From Paracoccus cavernae (GTDB lineage Bacteria; Pseudomonadota; Alphaproteobacteria; Rhodobacterales; Rhodobacteraceae), in the NCBI GenBank assembly GCA_030410095.1, contig JAUFRC010000001.1, forward strand, positions 74,501-138,500: DNA of 64,000 nucleotides. Reading direction: 5' to 3'. Shown piece by piece: positions 1-8,738 of the stretch. The notes below the pieces were generated by a model, which saw only the letters and a program-made list of their open reading frames with translations, was not told where the DNA came from and did no database searches. Numbering within the stretch: position 1 is the stretch's first letter; the number at the start of each line of letters is the position of its first letter. Position numbers and translations under genes: made by a program.

Positions 1-762
1 GGCGTCGCGTTCTGCGAAAGCCGCGGAAAGCGCGCTGTAGCGCGGATCATGAAAGAAAAAGATGCCCAGGTGGAAGGACAGGACCGAGAACATCACCGCC
101 ACATCCGCCGGCATTTTCTGCTGCATGATGTTGCGCGACAGCAGATCGCAAAACCATTCGAGCAGGCGCTCGGGCAGGATGGCGGTGCGGTCGGGCCAGG
201 CCTGCCGCAAGAGCGAGAGCTGCAGATCGCGCGGGATCGGCGCCGCAAGCTCGGCCGTGCCCGCCAGAGCCTGCGCGCCGCTAAAGCCCCTGCCGAATCC
301 GCGTTGCGCCATGCCCATTGCGTCGAGCTGTTCGAGCGCATCCTGACAGGCCGTCAGCATCGTCGCGGGCTTTTCGTATTCGAGTGTGGCGAGCTGCTGC
401 CAATGGCGCGCGAACAGATCGGTCGCCGCCGGATCGGGCGCGCGCCGGACCTGACAGCGGTAGTCGATCCAGCCCGCGCGGTCGAGCGCGCTTTGGTAAA
501 GCGGATTGGCCTCGAAAGCATAGCCGCAGATCACGCTGGTCGAGAGATAGCCCAGATGTTCGCGCAAAGCCGAAAGCCCGAGATCCTGCGAGCGCTCGTA
601 GCAGGCGCGGGCGAATTTGCGCTGGATTTCGCGGTCCGACAGCGCGGCATCATCGTCATAGGCGAAGTCGAGAAAGGTGCAGGCTTCGTCGAGATAATGC
701 TCGATCCTGATGTCGCGACCGGCCGTGCGGGCATCCTCCGAGAGGATGTCGGTCAGTTTCAT
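1..762 (-). CDS. hypothetical protein, probable type VI secretion accessory (3' end outside window)
   Basis: The frame is open for 254 codons from ATG at 762 to the window edge, so the C-terminus is missing. The start codon overlaps the stop of the upstream DUF4123 gene (ATGA), which implies translational coupling. The protein is acidic, rich in aromatic residues and soluble, with no signal peptide or membrane segment, and I recognise no catalytic motif. DUF4123 adaptors usually sit beside a type VI secretion effector or a second accessory protein, so a role in loading or being a T6SS cargo is inferred from position only. The visible part is free of frameshifts. Confidence 0.6.
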   Translation of the reverse strand, partial: MKLTDILSEDARTAGRDIRIEHYLDEACTFLDFAYDDDAALSDREIQRKFARACYERSQDLGLSALREHLGYLSTSVICGYAFEANPLYQSALDRAGWIDYRCQVRRAPDPAATDLFARHWQQLATLEYEKPATMLTACQDALEQLDAMGMAQRGFGRGFSGAQALAGTAELAAPIPRDLQLSLLRQAWPDRTAILPERLLEWFCDLLSRNIMQQKMPADVAVMFSVLSFHLGIFFFHDPRYSALSAAFAERDA

Positions 763-1538
763 GACATCTCTCCCGAGGAGCGGCCGCCGGAGGAAGGCAT
801 CGGCGCGGGGGCATGGTCAAGAGATCGATGTCGCGCGCGGGAAAGACGCCGGGCGGCAGGGTCGCATCCTTGACGGGTGCGGCAATGTAGCGGCTGGTCA
901 GCACCATACAGGCGCGATCGGCAGGCTCGGGCGCAATCACCACGGGGCAGGGGCGGAAAAAGCTGACCGCGCCCGGAAGGCTCTGGCTGCGGTAGAGCAT
1001 CATCAGCGCCACCGGCTCCCAGAAACGGAAGTAGATCCAGCGGCCCGCACCATCCTCGATACGGGTGAATTTGCGGAAATGGCGCCAGAGGTCGTCGAGC
1101 CGCGCCGAGGAGCGCAGATACATCGCCGCCGCCTTGTCCCACAGGCCGAGCCCGTTGTCCGCGGCGGTAAACAGGCGCCGCGTAAGGCGGTGGCCGGGTT
1201 CGAGAGCCACCAGCCAAGGCGCGACATGGCCCCAATCGCGCAGGGCGTCGCCCTTGAAAAGGCAGCGGTGGCGCAGCCCGCTGCCGTCGAGGGTTTCGGG
1301 CAGATTGGCGAGCTTGGCGGCGTCTAGGATCGCATAGCTCGCCGGTTTGCTGCCGTCGGGCGCAGGGCCGAAAAGCGCATCATCGAGCGCGGGGATGACC
1401 GAGCGCTTCGGCCAGACCCCGATCTGTGGGTCGAGCGGGGCGAGGTCGCGCAGGCGGAGCAGGTCGAGCGAGAAGACTTCTCCTCGGCGGGCGCAAGCGC
1501 CGCCGGGGGTAACGTCCGTCCCCGTTCCCGTTCCACAT
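759..1538 (-). CDS. DUF4123 domain protein (T6SS effector adaptor), frameshifted
   Basis: The core carries the DUF4123 pattern: an N-terminal YAILDAAKL segment with SGLRHRCLF, then VAPWLVALE, then the C-terminal block LWRHFRKFTRI followed by RFWEPVALMMLYRS. DUF4123 proteins (Tap-1/TEC type) bind a specific effector and load it on VgrG in type VI secretion. No VgrG is visible here; only noncoding DNA lies directly upstream. The core frame has no start codon: ATG at 1538 is in another frame, so one base seems missing in the first 60 bases. A second shift near 810 would bring the end to the TGA at 759, overlapping the next ATG. The N-terminus is therefore uncertain. Confidence 0.6.
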
Positions 1539-1843
1539 TTGGTACAAACACGCCGTCTACCGTTTAATCACGTTATGGAAAATAATTTAACAGGCCGTAA
1601 AATCTTCGGCAAGAAAGTCTCGATCATAATAAACATAATGGATGTGGGCAACCACGGGCCAAAGCGTCACACCGCCGGTTCCGTCGGGGGCAAAGGGCGG
1701 ACAGGGGGCCTGCGCGGACACTCCTCTCGCAATACGCGGCGCCGCGCATGCCGGAGCGCGCGACGCTTGTTGTCGCCAGAGGTCCGCGGGGGCTGCGCCG
1801 GGCGAGCGCGATGCGTCAGGTGGCGCGCCCCGAGGTTCCGCGC
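1539..1843. other. noncoding stretch, AT-rich centre
   Basis: About 305 bases separate the DUF4123 gene (leaving leftwards) from the end of the DUF1330 gene. The part around 1560-1640 is clearly richer in A and T than its surroundings and is the likely promoter region for the DUF4123 gene. I see no convincing -35/-10 pair, repeat or small gene. Confidence 0.3.
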
Positions 1844-2173
1844 TTAGCCCGCTTTGCCCAGATAGGGAATCGCGCCCGCGATATCGGTATCGTCGATCAG
1901 GCGGAAGTGGCTGACCGAGCCCGCCTGACGGGCCTTGGCGAAGGGCGCATATTCGGGGGAATTGGCGAAAGCCAAAGCATCCTCGCGGCTCGGGAAGGTG
2001 ATGACGGCGATCAGGGTCTCGTTGGTTTTCTCGCCTTCGAGCGTCTCGATATTGCCGCTGCGCGAGAGGTAGCGGCCGTTGAAGGTCGCGGCGATGTCGT
2101 GAACCTTGGCCGCGTAATCGGCAACCCAGGCGGGGTCGGTCACGGTGACTTCGGCGATCAGATAAACCGTCAT
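1844..2173 (-). CDS. DUF1330 family protein
   Basis: This is an intact 109-residue protein starting MTVYLIAEVTVTD, typical of the DUF1330 ferredoxin-like fold. Conserved features are the early Ala-Asp-Tyr in WVADYAAKV, the Gly-Arg-Tyr-Leu stretch and ITFPSREDALAFANSPEY. DUF1330 proteins are small cytoplasmic dimers of the dimeric alpha-beta barrel type; no catalytic role is established. ATG at 2173 is chosen because GGAG lies a few bases upstream and the domain begins there; the frame stays open further upstream without a better start. It is monocistronic. Confidence 0.85.
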   Translation of the reverse strand: MTVYLIAEVTVTDPAWVADYAAKVHDIAATFNGRYLSRSGNIETLEGEKTNETLIAVITFPSREDALAFANSPEYAPFAKARQAGSVSHFRLIDDTDIAGAIPYLGKAG

Positions 2174-2554
2174 TGCATGTTTCTCCGGGTGAGGTGGCAA
2201 CGCTGGATCGTGCAAAAGGGCGTGAAACCGGATCGGACCGGATTGCATCAAGCCCGTTTGGACTAAGGCAGAAGGCGCGGGACCGCGCAACTCATATCGC
2301 GCCATATGACCAATTGGTCGCGGTTGCCCGTCGCTCAAGCCTTGGTCGCAGCCTTGGAAATGCGGACTTTCCTCGCGTCCTTCATGGGTTTAAGCCGTGA
2401 TTGACCCTTGCCCCGTGGCGCGCCAGAAGGCAGGAGTCGCGCCAAGCAAAGCCATGCGCCGGTTCGGGCCGCACGGATCGCCTTCAAAGCCGCGACCCAA
2501 GCCCGAAGCGACGTTTTCAATCCCAAGCCTGCAAACCGACTGGCTGTGACCGAG

Positions 2555-3606
2555 ATGACCCAGACCCAAGCCCCAGACACGCGCGCCAACCCGTCGGGCG
2601 CGACGCCTCTTGCGCAAGCCGGCGGGGCGGAGCTGCCGAAAGCTGCGGTTCTGGTGCGCAATCTCTCGTTGAAATACGGCAGCCAGCTCGCGCTGGACGA
2701 TGTTTCGCTGACGGTCGAACGCGGCAGCTCCTTTGCGCTTTTGGGGCCGAACGGCGCGGGTAAATCTTCGCTCATGTCGGTTCTCGCGACGCTGCGGCAG
2801 GCCGATGGGGGCAGGTTGCGGTTGCGGGACATGACGTGCGCCGCGCCGCGCGCAAGGTGCGTCTGTCGATCGGCATGGTCTTTCAGGATCCGAGCCTCGA
2901 CGACCGTCTGTCCGCCGAAGAAAATCTCGATTTTCACGGCCGCGTCTACGGCATGACGGGCCGCGCCCGCGCCGAGGCGGTCGAGCGCGTGCTCGATCTG
3001 GTCGAGCTGACGGAGTGGCGCGAGGCGATCGTGCGCAGTTTCTCGGGCGGGATGAAGCGCCGTCTCGAGATCGCGCGGGCCTTGATGCACGACCCCGAGA
3101 TCCTCTTTCTCGACGAGCCGACGGTGGGGCTCGATGCGCAGACCCGCGCCCGCATCTGGGCCTATCTCGACGAGCAGCGCCGCACGCGCGGGCTGACGCT
3201 TCTGACCACCACGCATTACATCGAAGAGGTCGAGGCCGCGGACCGCATCTGCATCATCGACAAGGGCCGCATCATCGCCGAAGGCACGCCCGAGGCGCTC
3301 AAGGCCGATCTGGGCAAGAGCTTCCTCCATGTCGTCGCGGCCACGCCCGAGGACCGCGCCGCGCTGGTCGCGGCCTATCCGCAGGCCCATGCAATCGGCC
3401 CCGAGACACTGGCCATTCCCGCCGATGGCGCGGATTTCACTGCCGCTTTCCTCGCACGTTTCGGCAATCGTCTGCGCGAGATGCGCTTCGAGGCGCCGAC
3501 GCTCGAAGGAGTGTTTCTCGGCCTCACGGGGCGGGTTCTGCGCGACCGTGCCGACGGCGAGCGGCAGGCGCAACGCAATGCCGGACGGCGGGCGGGGCGG
3601 CGATGA
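2555..3606 (+). CDS. ABC-2 type transporter ATPase, LutE-like (PQQ dehydrogenase locus), one frameshift
   Basis: Cytoplasmic ATPase of an ABC-2 type transporter. Visible motifs: Walker A LLGPNGAGKSS, Q-loop MVFQDPS, signature FSGGMKRRLEIARAL, Walker B ILFLDEPTVGLD and switch His TTTHYIEE. A C-terminal extension of about 90 residues follows, as in NodI/DrrA-type proteins. One G appears lost near 2828, which shifts the frame between residues about 90 and 95; restoring it gives a continuous RGHDVRRAARKV stretch. The matching membrane subunit is probably the ABC-2 permease at 6229-7036, separated by a NitT-like trio. From family knowledge, such ATPases occur in PQQ-dependent alcohol dehydrogenase loci and as LutE in lanthanide uptake. 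Its stop overlaps the next ATG. Confidence 0.85.
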
Positions 3607-4351
3607 GCGTCGCATTCGCGCGGCTGGGCGTGCTCGCGGCGCTGATCGCGCTGTGGTCGCTCGTGGCCGCATCCATGCCGCAGGGGCTTTTCGCTTCGCC
3701 CGCGGAAACCCTTGCCGCCGCCAAGGTGATGCTGGGCGAGGGGCGGCTTTATTCGGCAATCCTGTCTTCGCTTCAGGTCTATCTGGCGGGCACCGTTCTG
3801 GCGGCGGTTTTCGGCATCGCCTTGGGGCTGGTGATGGGCGGGCTGCCGTTCTTCGGGCGCGTCGTCGACATCTTCGTCTATGCTTTGGCCGCCACGCCGC
3901 GGGTCGCCTTCATCCCGCTCGTCATCGTCATTCTGGGCCTCGGGCTGCAGGCCAAGGTCTTCATCGTTTTCCTTGGCGCGGTGATGCCGGTGATCCTGAA
4001 CACCTATGCCGGCGTGCGCGCCGCCGACCGCGACCTGATCGAGATGGCGCGCGCCGCAGGGCGGGGCCGCGCCGGATCTTTGCCCATGTGATCTTGCCCG
4101 GCGCCGCGCCTTTCTTGCTGACGGGGCTGCGCATCGGTGCGACCATCGGGTTGATCAATACGGTCGTGGCCGAGCTTTACACCGCCGTCTCGGGCCTTGG
4201 CGGCCTGCTGGCGACCTATGGCGCGAGCTTCCGCATGGCCGAGTATTTCGTCGTTGTGCTGGCTTTGTCGCTCATCGGCGTAATTGTGACCGAAGGCCTG
4301 CGCTTTCTTGAAAACCGCCTGAACCGCTGGCGCGCCGAGGGCGGGCGATGA
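3603..4351 (+). CDS. NitT/TauT-type ABC transporter permease, one frameshift
   Basis: Inner-membrane permease of the TauC/SsuC type with about six hydrophobic segments. The conserved cytoplasmic loop that contacts the ATPase is split by a frameshift near 4065: the frame reads DLIEMARAAG, then continues one frame over as IFAHVILPGAAPF. The end reads as an intact C-terminal membrane half with FRMAEYFVVV and a short basic tail. ATG at 3603 overlaps the previous stop. Together with the binding protein at 4380 and the ATPase at 5407 it forms a complete importer. The substrate is unknown; sulfonates, nitrate and pyrimidine precursors are typical for the family. Confidence 0.85.
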
Positions 4352-4379
4352 TGACAAAAGATTTGATGCGGAGCATCCC

Positions 4380-5404
4380 ATGACCCTGAAGAACCGCCCC
4401 TCAAGGGACTGCTGGCCGCAGCCTCGGCCCTTTTGCTGACCGGTGCGATGGCCCAGGCCGAGCCGTTCCGCCTGATCATCACCGATCTCGAACCGCCGCT
4501 GGTACCCAATTCCGTCGTCGATATCGCGCAGGCGGGCGGTTATTTCGAGCGCGCGGGCGTCGAGGTCGAGATCATCCGCGTCCAGCAGACCCCGATGGCC
4601 GTCGCGGCCCTGCAATCTGGCGAGGGCGAGATGGCCAATGTCGCCACCGAGACCTTGATCCAGATGGTGGCACAAGGCACGGACAACCTGCGCGCCGTGA
4701 CTTCGCCCAACAAGGCATTGCCCTATCTGATCGCGGGGCGCGAGGGCATGACGCTGGACGCGCTGACGGGGCAAAGCTTCGGCATCGGGCGGGTCGGAAG
4801 CCTCGACCAGATGCTCTCGACCAAAGTGCTCGCCGATCACGGCGTCGATCCCGAAGGGCTCCAGATGATGGCGCTCGGCCAGCCCAATGTCCGCGCGCAG
4901 GCCTTGGCTGCGGGGCAGGTTGCGGCCAGCACCATGTCGATCGGCACCTATCTCGCCTTGCCCGGCCATGAAAACCTGCCGGTTCTGGTCACGGTCGAAG
5001 ATTACTACAAATCCGCCCCCGTCGTGAGCAAGGTCAATGCCGTCAAGACCGCGACGCTCGAAAGCCGCGGCCCCGAGGTCGAGGCCGTGATCGAGGCGCT
5101 GACCCTCGCCGCCCGCGACATGGCCGCCGACAAGACAGCTTGGCCCGAGGCGATGGCGGCTTTGCGCCCCGATGTCGATCCGGCGGTTCTCGCCACTCTG
5201 GGCGAGGCGTTCCTGACGAGCTGGTCGGTCAATGGCGGGCTGCAAAAGGACGAGTTGGCTTATACGCAAAGCTGGCTGGCCGAAGACCCCGAATTCGCGG
5301 ATCTGGGCAAGGTCGCGCTGGCGGATTGGGTCGATTTCGCGCCGGCAGACAAGGTTCTGGCCAAGATCGGTGCGGTCGACGGCGGCGATCCGGTCTCGCG
5401 CTGA
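4380..5404 (+). CDS. NitT/TauT-type substrate-binding protein (NMT1/SsuA-like), one frameshift
   Basis: Periplasmic binding protein of about 341 residues. A signal peptide (hydrophobic LLAAASALLLTG, cleavage after AMAQA) is followed by the two-lobe fold, with the family pattern DIAQAGGYFERAGVEVE and later GQSFGIGRVGS. One C seems missing near 4400: from ATG 4380 the frame hits a stop, while the signal peptide continues one frame over. GGAG lies before the ATG. The ligand cannot be read from sequence; its place inside the quinoprotein locus suggests a compound related to the dehydrogenase or its cofactor. Confidence 0.85.
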
Positions 5405-5406
5405 TC

Positions 5407-6229
5407 ATGGGCGCGGCGCAGATCACCTTCGCGAATGTCTCGCTCGGCTTTGCGGGTCGGGACGGGCTGGTGCTGGACGATCTGTCGTTTGCGGTGGCCG
5501 AGGGCGAGGTTCTGGTGATCCTCGGCCCGTCGGGCTGCGGCAAGACCACGCTTTTGCGCCTGATCGCGGGATTGGTTGCGCCCGCAACAGGCGCGGTTCT
5601 GGTCGAGGGGCGCCCGCCGGTCGCGGGGCGGTCTCGGCCACGGTCTTCCAGAACTTCCGGCTGCTGCCGTGGAAGACGGTGGCCGGAAATCTCGCCTTCG
5701 TTCTGCCCGATCTCGCGGCCCCCGAGCGCGAGGCGCGCGTCGCCCATTACCTCGACCGCGTCGGGCTGACGCGCTTTGCGGACAGCTATCCGCGCGCGCT
5801 TTCGGGGGATGCAGCAGCGGGTGGCCTTTGCCCGCGCGCTTTGCGCCGAGCCGGCGGTGCTTTTGATGGACGAGCCCTTCGCAAGCCTTGATGCCCAGAC
5901 GCGCGAGCTGATGCAGGGCGAGGTCATGGCGCTGTCGCGCACCACGGGCGAAGGCGCGCGCCGCACCGTGGTTTTCGTCACCCATAGCGTCGACGAGGCA
6001 CTTTTGCTCGGCGACCGCATCTTGCTGATGTCGCCGCGTCCGGGCCGGATTGCGGCGGAAATTCCCGTGCCTTTCGCCCGTCAAAGCGCCGATCCGCGGG
6101 CCTTGCCCGATTTCATTTCGCTGCGCGAGCGTCTATGGGGCGCTGCGCGAGATGGTGCTCAACGATCCGCGCTCGGATTTCTACGGTCGGGGGCAAAGCC
6201 TCGCGGCCGACAGCCCTCAGGACGGTTGA
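5407..6229 (+). CDS. NitT/TauT-type ABC transporter ATPase, three frameshifts
   Basis: ATPase of the TauB/SsuB type, about 275 residues. Walker A ILGPSGCGKTT, Q-loop VFQNFRLLPWKTV, a signature region broken at LSGD/GMQQRVAFARAL, Walker B VLLMDEPFASLD and the switch His FVTHSVDEAL are all present but lie in three frames. A fourth segment (ALREMVLNDPRSDFYG) gives the C-terminus. Shifts lie near 5630, 5810 and 6137. The TGA at 6227-6229 overlaps the ATG of the next gene. It pairs with the permease at 3603 and binding protein at 4380, so the trio is complete despite the reading-frame damage. Confidence 0.8.
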
Positions 6230-7036
6230 TGAACGCATTCCTTCCCATTTTGCGCGGCATTCACGGCGTCTGGCTGCGCGAGATCATGCGCGCCACCCGC
6301 GACAAGGGCCAGCTTCTGGGGCGTCAGCCGCCCGCTGATCTGGCTTTTGATCCTCGGTGTCGGGCTTAACCCTTATTTCCGCGGCGAGGTTTTCGGCGAA
6401 GTGCGGCTGGTGCTGCCCTATAGCTATCTGCAGTTCCTGTTCCCCGCCGTGATCGTCCTGAACATCATGTATACCTCGATCCAGTTCGCGGTTTCGGTGA
6501 TCTGGGACCGCGAATTCGGCTTTCTGCGCGAGGTTCTGGTCTCGCCCATGCCGCGTTGGGCGGTGCTTTTGGGCAAGGTGCTGGGCGGGGCGACGGCGGC
6601 GACGGGGCACGGGACGCTGGTCCTGATCCTCGCGCGGTTCGCCGATGTCACGCTGACCCTGCCGCAGGTCGTCCAAGCCATCGGCTATATGTTCGCGCTG
6701 TCCTTCGCGCTGACCTGTTTCGGAGTGGTTCTGGCCGGAAAAGTCCGCAGTTTCGAGGGGTTCGGCGTCTTTTCCAATACGGTGATCCTGCCGCTTTACT
6801 TCGCCTCGAGCTCGGTCTTCCCGCTCGATCCCTCGCTGACGCGCACCCAGTTGGTCGCGACCTATCCGGAATGGCTGATCATGCTGATCCGCGCCAATCC
6901 GATCACCTATGCGGTCGATGCCCTGCGCGGCATTCTGATCAATTTCAATCAGTTCCCGCCGGCTTACGGCTATGGGCTGGTCGCCGCGGGCTGCGTCGGC
7001 TTCTTCCTTTGGGCTTTGCGGAGCTTCGGCAAGTGA
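6229..7036 (+). CDS. ABC-2 type transporter permease, LutF-like, one frameshift
   Basis: Integral membrane protein of the ABC-2 family with about six membrane segments. The diagnostic cytoplasmic stretch DREFGFLREVLVSPMPRWAVLLGK is the ABC-2 motif, and PITYAVDALRGILINF near the end is typical of the DrrB/NodJ subgroup. It should pair with the ATPase at 2555. The first 38 residues are in one frame and the rest in another, shifting near 6325. In quinoprotein dehydrogenase loci and the lut cluster of methylotrophs an ABC-2 pair of this kind is common (family knowledge). The direction of transport is unclear, since ABC-2 systems are usually exporters. Confidence 0.82.
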
Positions 7037-7895
7037 GCAAAGGACGGGGCAGCAGCGGGAGCCGTGCGCAAGGCGACTCGAAGGCGGGTCCGGCAAGCAT
7101 GGGCATGGGCGGTTGGCGACGCTGGCGCAGACCTGCGCGCGATATTGCGGTGATCGCGGCGCTTCTGGCCGGGCTGAGCTTTCTTCCGCCCGATACCTCC
7201 TTTGCCGAGCGTCAAAAGCAGGGCGTCCTGCGCTTTTGCGTGCCCGATCGCGACAATGCTTTGATCCGTGCCGATGATGTCGGCCGCCCCGGCCCCGAGC
7301 TGCGCCTGATGGAGGGTGTTGCCGCGCGTCTCGGGCTGAAGCTGCAGCTGGTCGAGGTGGCCAATATGGGGCGCTCCTTCAATCCGCGCGATTGGCAGAT
7401 CGGGCGCGGGCAATGCGATCTGCTGGGCGGAGGGCTGGCCGACAGTCCGGCCAACCGCGGCTTCCTGACATTGCTGCCCAATGGCGGGCGCATCGCCCTG
7501 GTTCGATCGGCGGCGACGAAACCCCGCCGCCCGCAGGCAGCGAGATCGGCGTTTTCATGGGCTCGGCCGGGCTTGATAGGCTGCGTCTATCGCGTTTCAT
7601 GCGCGAGGCAGGATGGCGTGCCGAGCCTTTATCCTCGCCTTCCGCCCTTGCGGCATGGCTGGCGGCCGGCCGTCCCGCGATTGCATCGAGCCTGACAAGT
7701 TTCGCGCAAGACGTGCAAAGTCATGATCTTCCTGAACAAGCGGGCGAGAGCCATGCCCTCGCCTTTGGTTTGTGGCGCGGAGATGTCACCCTGACACGCA
7801 GGGTCCGTGCTGCGTTGCAGCGGGAAATGGAGCGCGAACAGCTTGTTGCAGGGGCTAATGATCTTGGTGCGTCACCGCTAAAAAATGACAACTAA
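7033..7895 (+). CDS. quinoprotein dehydrogenase-associated substrate-binding protein (SBP_bac_3 fold), one frameshift
   Basis: Exported protein with family-3 binding-protein layout: an N-terminal basic region and hydrophobic segment (IAVIAALLAGLSFL), then GVLRFCVPDRDNALI and GRPGPELRLMEGVAARLGL. This matches the TIGR03870/71-like proteins found beside PQQ dehydrogenases (MoxJ/XoxJ group), but it is diverged and somewhat short. One frameshift lies near 7510. GTG at 7033 overlaps the previous TGA (GTGA) and has GGAG upstream; an alternative start is ATG 7099, closer to the signal peptide. It may feed the ABC-2 pair or act as a periplasmic partner of the dehydrogenase. Confidence 0.65.
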
Positions 7896-8162
7896 CGAGC
7901 AACTGCGGACGGTTGGCCTTGAACTTCGGGCAAAAGGGGCGCATCCCTCCGCATGAGGCTGGTCCTCTCATCCTTTGGGATGGGGGCGGTCTGGGAAAAG
8001 CGCGCGAACGATCCGACGACCCTTTCTTCGTCCCATCCTTTCGGGGGTGGGATTGCTGTGGGCCCGACAGCCCGTTGCGCGTGCTTGTGACGCGGCGAAA
8101 GCCGCATGATGAACCGTTCCGGTGCGCAAGGGGCGCGACCGGGCAACAGCATGGAGGCTCAG

Positions 8163-8684
8163 GTGCCAGCCAAACTCTTCGGACGGACCACCGTTCTTGC
8201 CATCACTTCTGCCGTGACAATGACCTTCGCGTCTAGCTCGACCATCGTCGCAGCAGGCTTCACGGCCGAGCAGGCAACCGCCGGTCAAACCGAGTATCAG
8301 TCCAACTGCGCGCAGTGCCACGGCGTTCGCCTTGAAGGTCCGGAAGCTCCCGGTCTTTTCGGTCAGGACGTCATGGGCAACTGGGACACTGCAGGCGGCC
8401 TGTACGAATTCATCTCGGTTGCGATGCCGCCGGCACAGCCGGGCCAGCTGGGCGAGCCCGCCTATCTGAACATCGTGGCCTATATCATGCAGCAAAACGG
8501 CGCAGAGGCAGGCGATACGGCCCTGACCACCGCCGATATGGCCAATGTCGGCCTGGTTGCGGAAACCAAGGACGGTGCGGCGCAACTCGCATTGGCCAAT
8601 CAGGAAACCGACATCGAAGCCGGTGATACCAATGTCCCGCAGGCTTTCACCTGGGGCAAAGAACTGCCGCAATTCAAAAACTAA
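8163..8684 (+). CDS. cytochrome c, electron acceptor of the PQQ dehydrogenase
   Basis: Periplasmic mono-haem cytochrome c of about 173 residues. The signal peptide runs over the first 30 residues; the haem site is CAQCH, with GPEAPGLFG downstream and a candidate axial Met in AMPPAQPG. It lies 54 bases before the PQQ dehydrogenase and very probably takes its electrons towards the respiratory chain. Start choice: ATG 8106 and 8151 are in frame, but GTG 8163 has a perfect GGAGG at 8153-8157 with 5-base spacing, and the signal peptide fits it best. The coding frame is intact. Confidence 0.88.
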   Translation: MPAKLFGRTTVLAITSAVTMTFASSSTIVAAGFTAEQATAGQTEYQSNCAQCHGVRLEGPEAPGLFGQDVMGNWDTAGGLYEFISVAMPPAQPGQLGEPAYLNIVAYIMQQNGAEAGDTALTTADMANVGLVAETKDGAAQLALANQETDIEAGDTNVPQAFTWGKELPQFKN

Positions 8685-8694
8685 TCCGCATGTC

Positions 8695-8721
8695 GGCAGG
8701 CTGATCACCGGATCGCCTGCC
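8695..8721 (+). promoter_or_regulatory. intercistronic hairpin between cytochrome c and PQQ dehydrogenase
   Basis: A perfect 7-bp stem GGCAGGC/GCCTGCC encloses a 13-base loop directly before the AAGGAG ribosome site of the dehydrogenase. There is no U-tract, so it is more likely an RNA-processing or stability element than a terminator. It would let the two genes be expressed at different levels from one transcript. Confidence 0.45.
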
Positions 8722-8738
8722 TCAAGGAGAGACAGAGT

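Noticed and set aside
2335..3759. Long minus-strand open frame (474 codons) opposite the ABC-2 ATPase
   Set aside because: Typical antisense shadow in GC-rich coding DNA: biased composition, no domain, and the plus strand carries a clear ATPase.
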